From Cruorifilaria tuberocauda (taxonomy: Eukaryota; Nematoda; Chromadorea; Rhabditida; Onchocercidae), in NCBI GenBank assembly GCA_013365365.1, contig JABVXU010000224.1, positions 1 to 64,000 on the forward strand: 64,000 nt of DNA, read 5' to 3'. Both the position numbers and the translations under genes were made by a program. Every line of letters begins with the position of its first letter. The stretch's first letter is position 1. Of this stretch, positions 62,670 to 64,000 are shown piece by piece. The notes below the pieces were generated by a model, which saw only the letters and a list, made by a program, of their open reading frames with translations, had not been told where the DNA came from and made no database searches.

Positions 62670-64000
62670 TCAATCAGTGTGCTTCTCGTCTGGAACACAG
62701 TAAAGCAATTTTTGGATTGTGTGTGTCATTGAAACTGAAGATGTCAAGACTTTATAAAATGAAAAAATGTGTACTTTCGAATTCTTATATTTTTCTAAAC
62801 CTATTGCAGAAAAATGTTTCCTGTACTTTTGTCTTCCTCAAAAAATCATATTTTTTTCTGTTAAAGTATTATAACATAAAGCATTAAGATATTAAAGTAC
62901 GAATGAAGAATAACTTACTCCATGGCTTATATAAGCAAGCTGGTTTATTTTCCCAAAACAAGAAAATGAAATAAAGTGGAACGCCAGTGAGAATGATTAA
63001 AACTCCAATGATGAGTTCTTCTGGTTGTATGAAAAACGGCAACATCAGTAGCGCAATGCATATAATTAAAAATGTAGCTGGCAATAGAATATGTTGCTGA
63101 AATTTAACTGTGAATTATCTTCATTAGTAGACTAAAGCACTATTTGCTCTAAATAGAATTTTAAACAATTAAATATCTGCAAACAAAAAATAATCAACTG
63201 AACACCAAAATAGTCCATTTTACTCAATTTTCGAATGTTAGTTTACTCTGAAGTCTTAAAGACTTCAGAGTAAACTAACATTCGAAAATGAAAGAGAGTG
63301 CCTTCCATAGAAAACTAGCCTTAGGAATGAATCTCACTCTCCAAGAAAGTTTCACATGAAGGAAGAAATTCTGGTCTTTTAAGTATCTTTAGTGTAAATC
63401 AACTGTGATATATTATGGATTGCTTTTCTATTTCCAAGAAAAGTATGATTCGGGATTATTTTTTAACAAAAATCATGTAATAATAAAATTAAAAAGCTTT
63501 CTAAAGTTAAAAATAGAGAAGGATTCTCTACCTTGATTGGTCGAGGGAGATTAGGTTGAGTAAATCGCAGTTTAATTAGACCAGCAACAGAGAGTGAGAT
63601 GACGAATGCTTCAGTGAACGTAAGATAATTAATGAGCAAATAAATGTCCGAAGTAACCAGCATAACTATCGATAACATGCCAAGAATAAGCAGTGATGGT
63701 AATGGCGTCAAATAATTTACGGAAATCATCGAAAGTAATTCTGGCAACTTCCCATCTCTGAAGGAATTTTTTCAATAACAGAAAGTAGTTGTTTTGATGA
63801 TTTTAAAGTGAATACCAAGTTTTAATGGGTGTTTTTAAACTACGAAATCTTTTTCATGTCAGTAAACCAAATCAAAATATTTCATTTCCCGATAAAGTAA
63901 GCAAGGTGCCTTCTCCAACAAGTTGAGAAATTCGTAAGAATACGAAAAGTTTCATTGTAAGACATCCACTTCATTACTGTTTCTAGCGAAGAAAAAATAG
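62670..64000 (-). CDS. SLC7-type amino-acid transporter, C-terminal part (runs off window)
   Basis: A light-chain (LAT / y+LAT / nematode AAT) amino-acid exchanger of the APC superfamily in the plasma membrane. Only the last three exons are visible: 63757-63532, 63096-62919 and 62734-62670, joined in phases 0 and 1, giving 155 residues. The first exon shows LPELLSMISVNYLTPLPSLL and a domain typical of LAT helices 9-10, ending FTQPNLPRPIK. The second carries two further helices (LIICIALLMLPFFI and IIGVLIILTGVPLYFIFLFW) and NKPACLYKPW. The third ends in TIQKLLYCVPDEKHTD, a soluble tail. The upstream exons must lie beyond 64000; I find none between 63758 and 64000. The intron between the first two visible exons contains a 63-bp palindrome. 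Confidence 0.9.
63227..63289. repeat. 63-bp near-perfect palindrome (31-bp arms, 1-nt spacer)
   Basis: The left arm 63227-63257 and right arm 63259-63289 are exact reverse complements around a single A at 63258. The match breaks at 63226/63290. It lies in a transporter intron. Such a snap-back is far beyond chance. It could be a fold-back mobile element remnant, a template-switch inversion, or a sequencing/assembly artefact. Confidence 0.95.

Overview
This window looks like AT-rich nuclear DNA of a parasitic nematode, most likely a filarial (clade III) species. The reasons are many short exons separated by AT-rich GT..AG introns, a levamisole-type acetylcholine receptor subunit of nematode type, and the absence of any bacterial operon features. 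The species cannot be fixed from sequence alone. No rRNA, tRNA, CRISPR or intact transposon was recognised.

I rebuilt nine protein-coding genes by hand from splice sites, reading-phase bookkeeping and family similarity. In every complete model the exon lengths sum to a whole number of codons. In order they are: a multi-pass membrane protein of unknown function (minus, 10849-12452); pyruvate kinase (plus, ~22043-25983); an UNC-29-type non-alpha nicotinic acetylcholine receptor subunit (plus, 31514-36041); a two-repeat protein of unknown function (minus, 37420-39708); a four-helix MARVEL-domain protein (minus, 44387-46153); a secreted tartrate-resistant/purple acid phosphatase (plus, 47091-50298); a PHAF1/C16orf70 (UPF0183) autophagy factor (plus, 51107-54061); a DOMON plus cytochrome b561 membrane reductase (plus, 57967-62079); and the 3' end of an SLC7-type amino-acid transporter (minus, 62670 to beyond the window edge). 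A tenth, weakly supported exon chain lies at 42323-43618.

The genes do not form a pathway. The right half (37-64 kb) is gene-dense, while the left third (1-22 kb) holds one recognisable gene in long AT-rich tracts. A few GC-richer, promoter-like patches with dinucleotide repeats (about 0.78-1.15, 3.1-3.8, 41.8-42.5 and 55.4-55.8 kb) stand out from the background and may mark unrecognised first exons.

The most unusual structural items are two intronic fold-back sequences: a 63-bp palindrome with perfect 31-bp arms and a 1-nt spacer in the transporter gene (63227-63289), and a hairpin with perfect 20-bp arms ending 10 bases before a pyruvate kinase exon (22621-22684). The reductase gene also appears to use a GC-AG intron, and one multi-exon protein consists of two divergent copies of a domain I cannot name with confidence.
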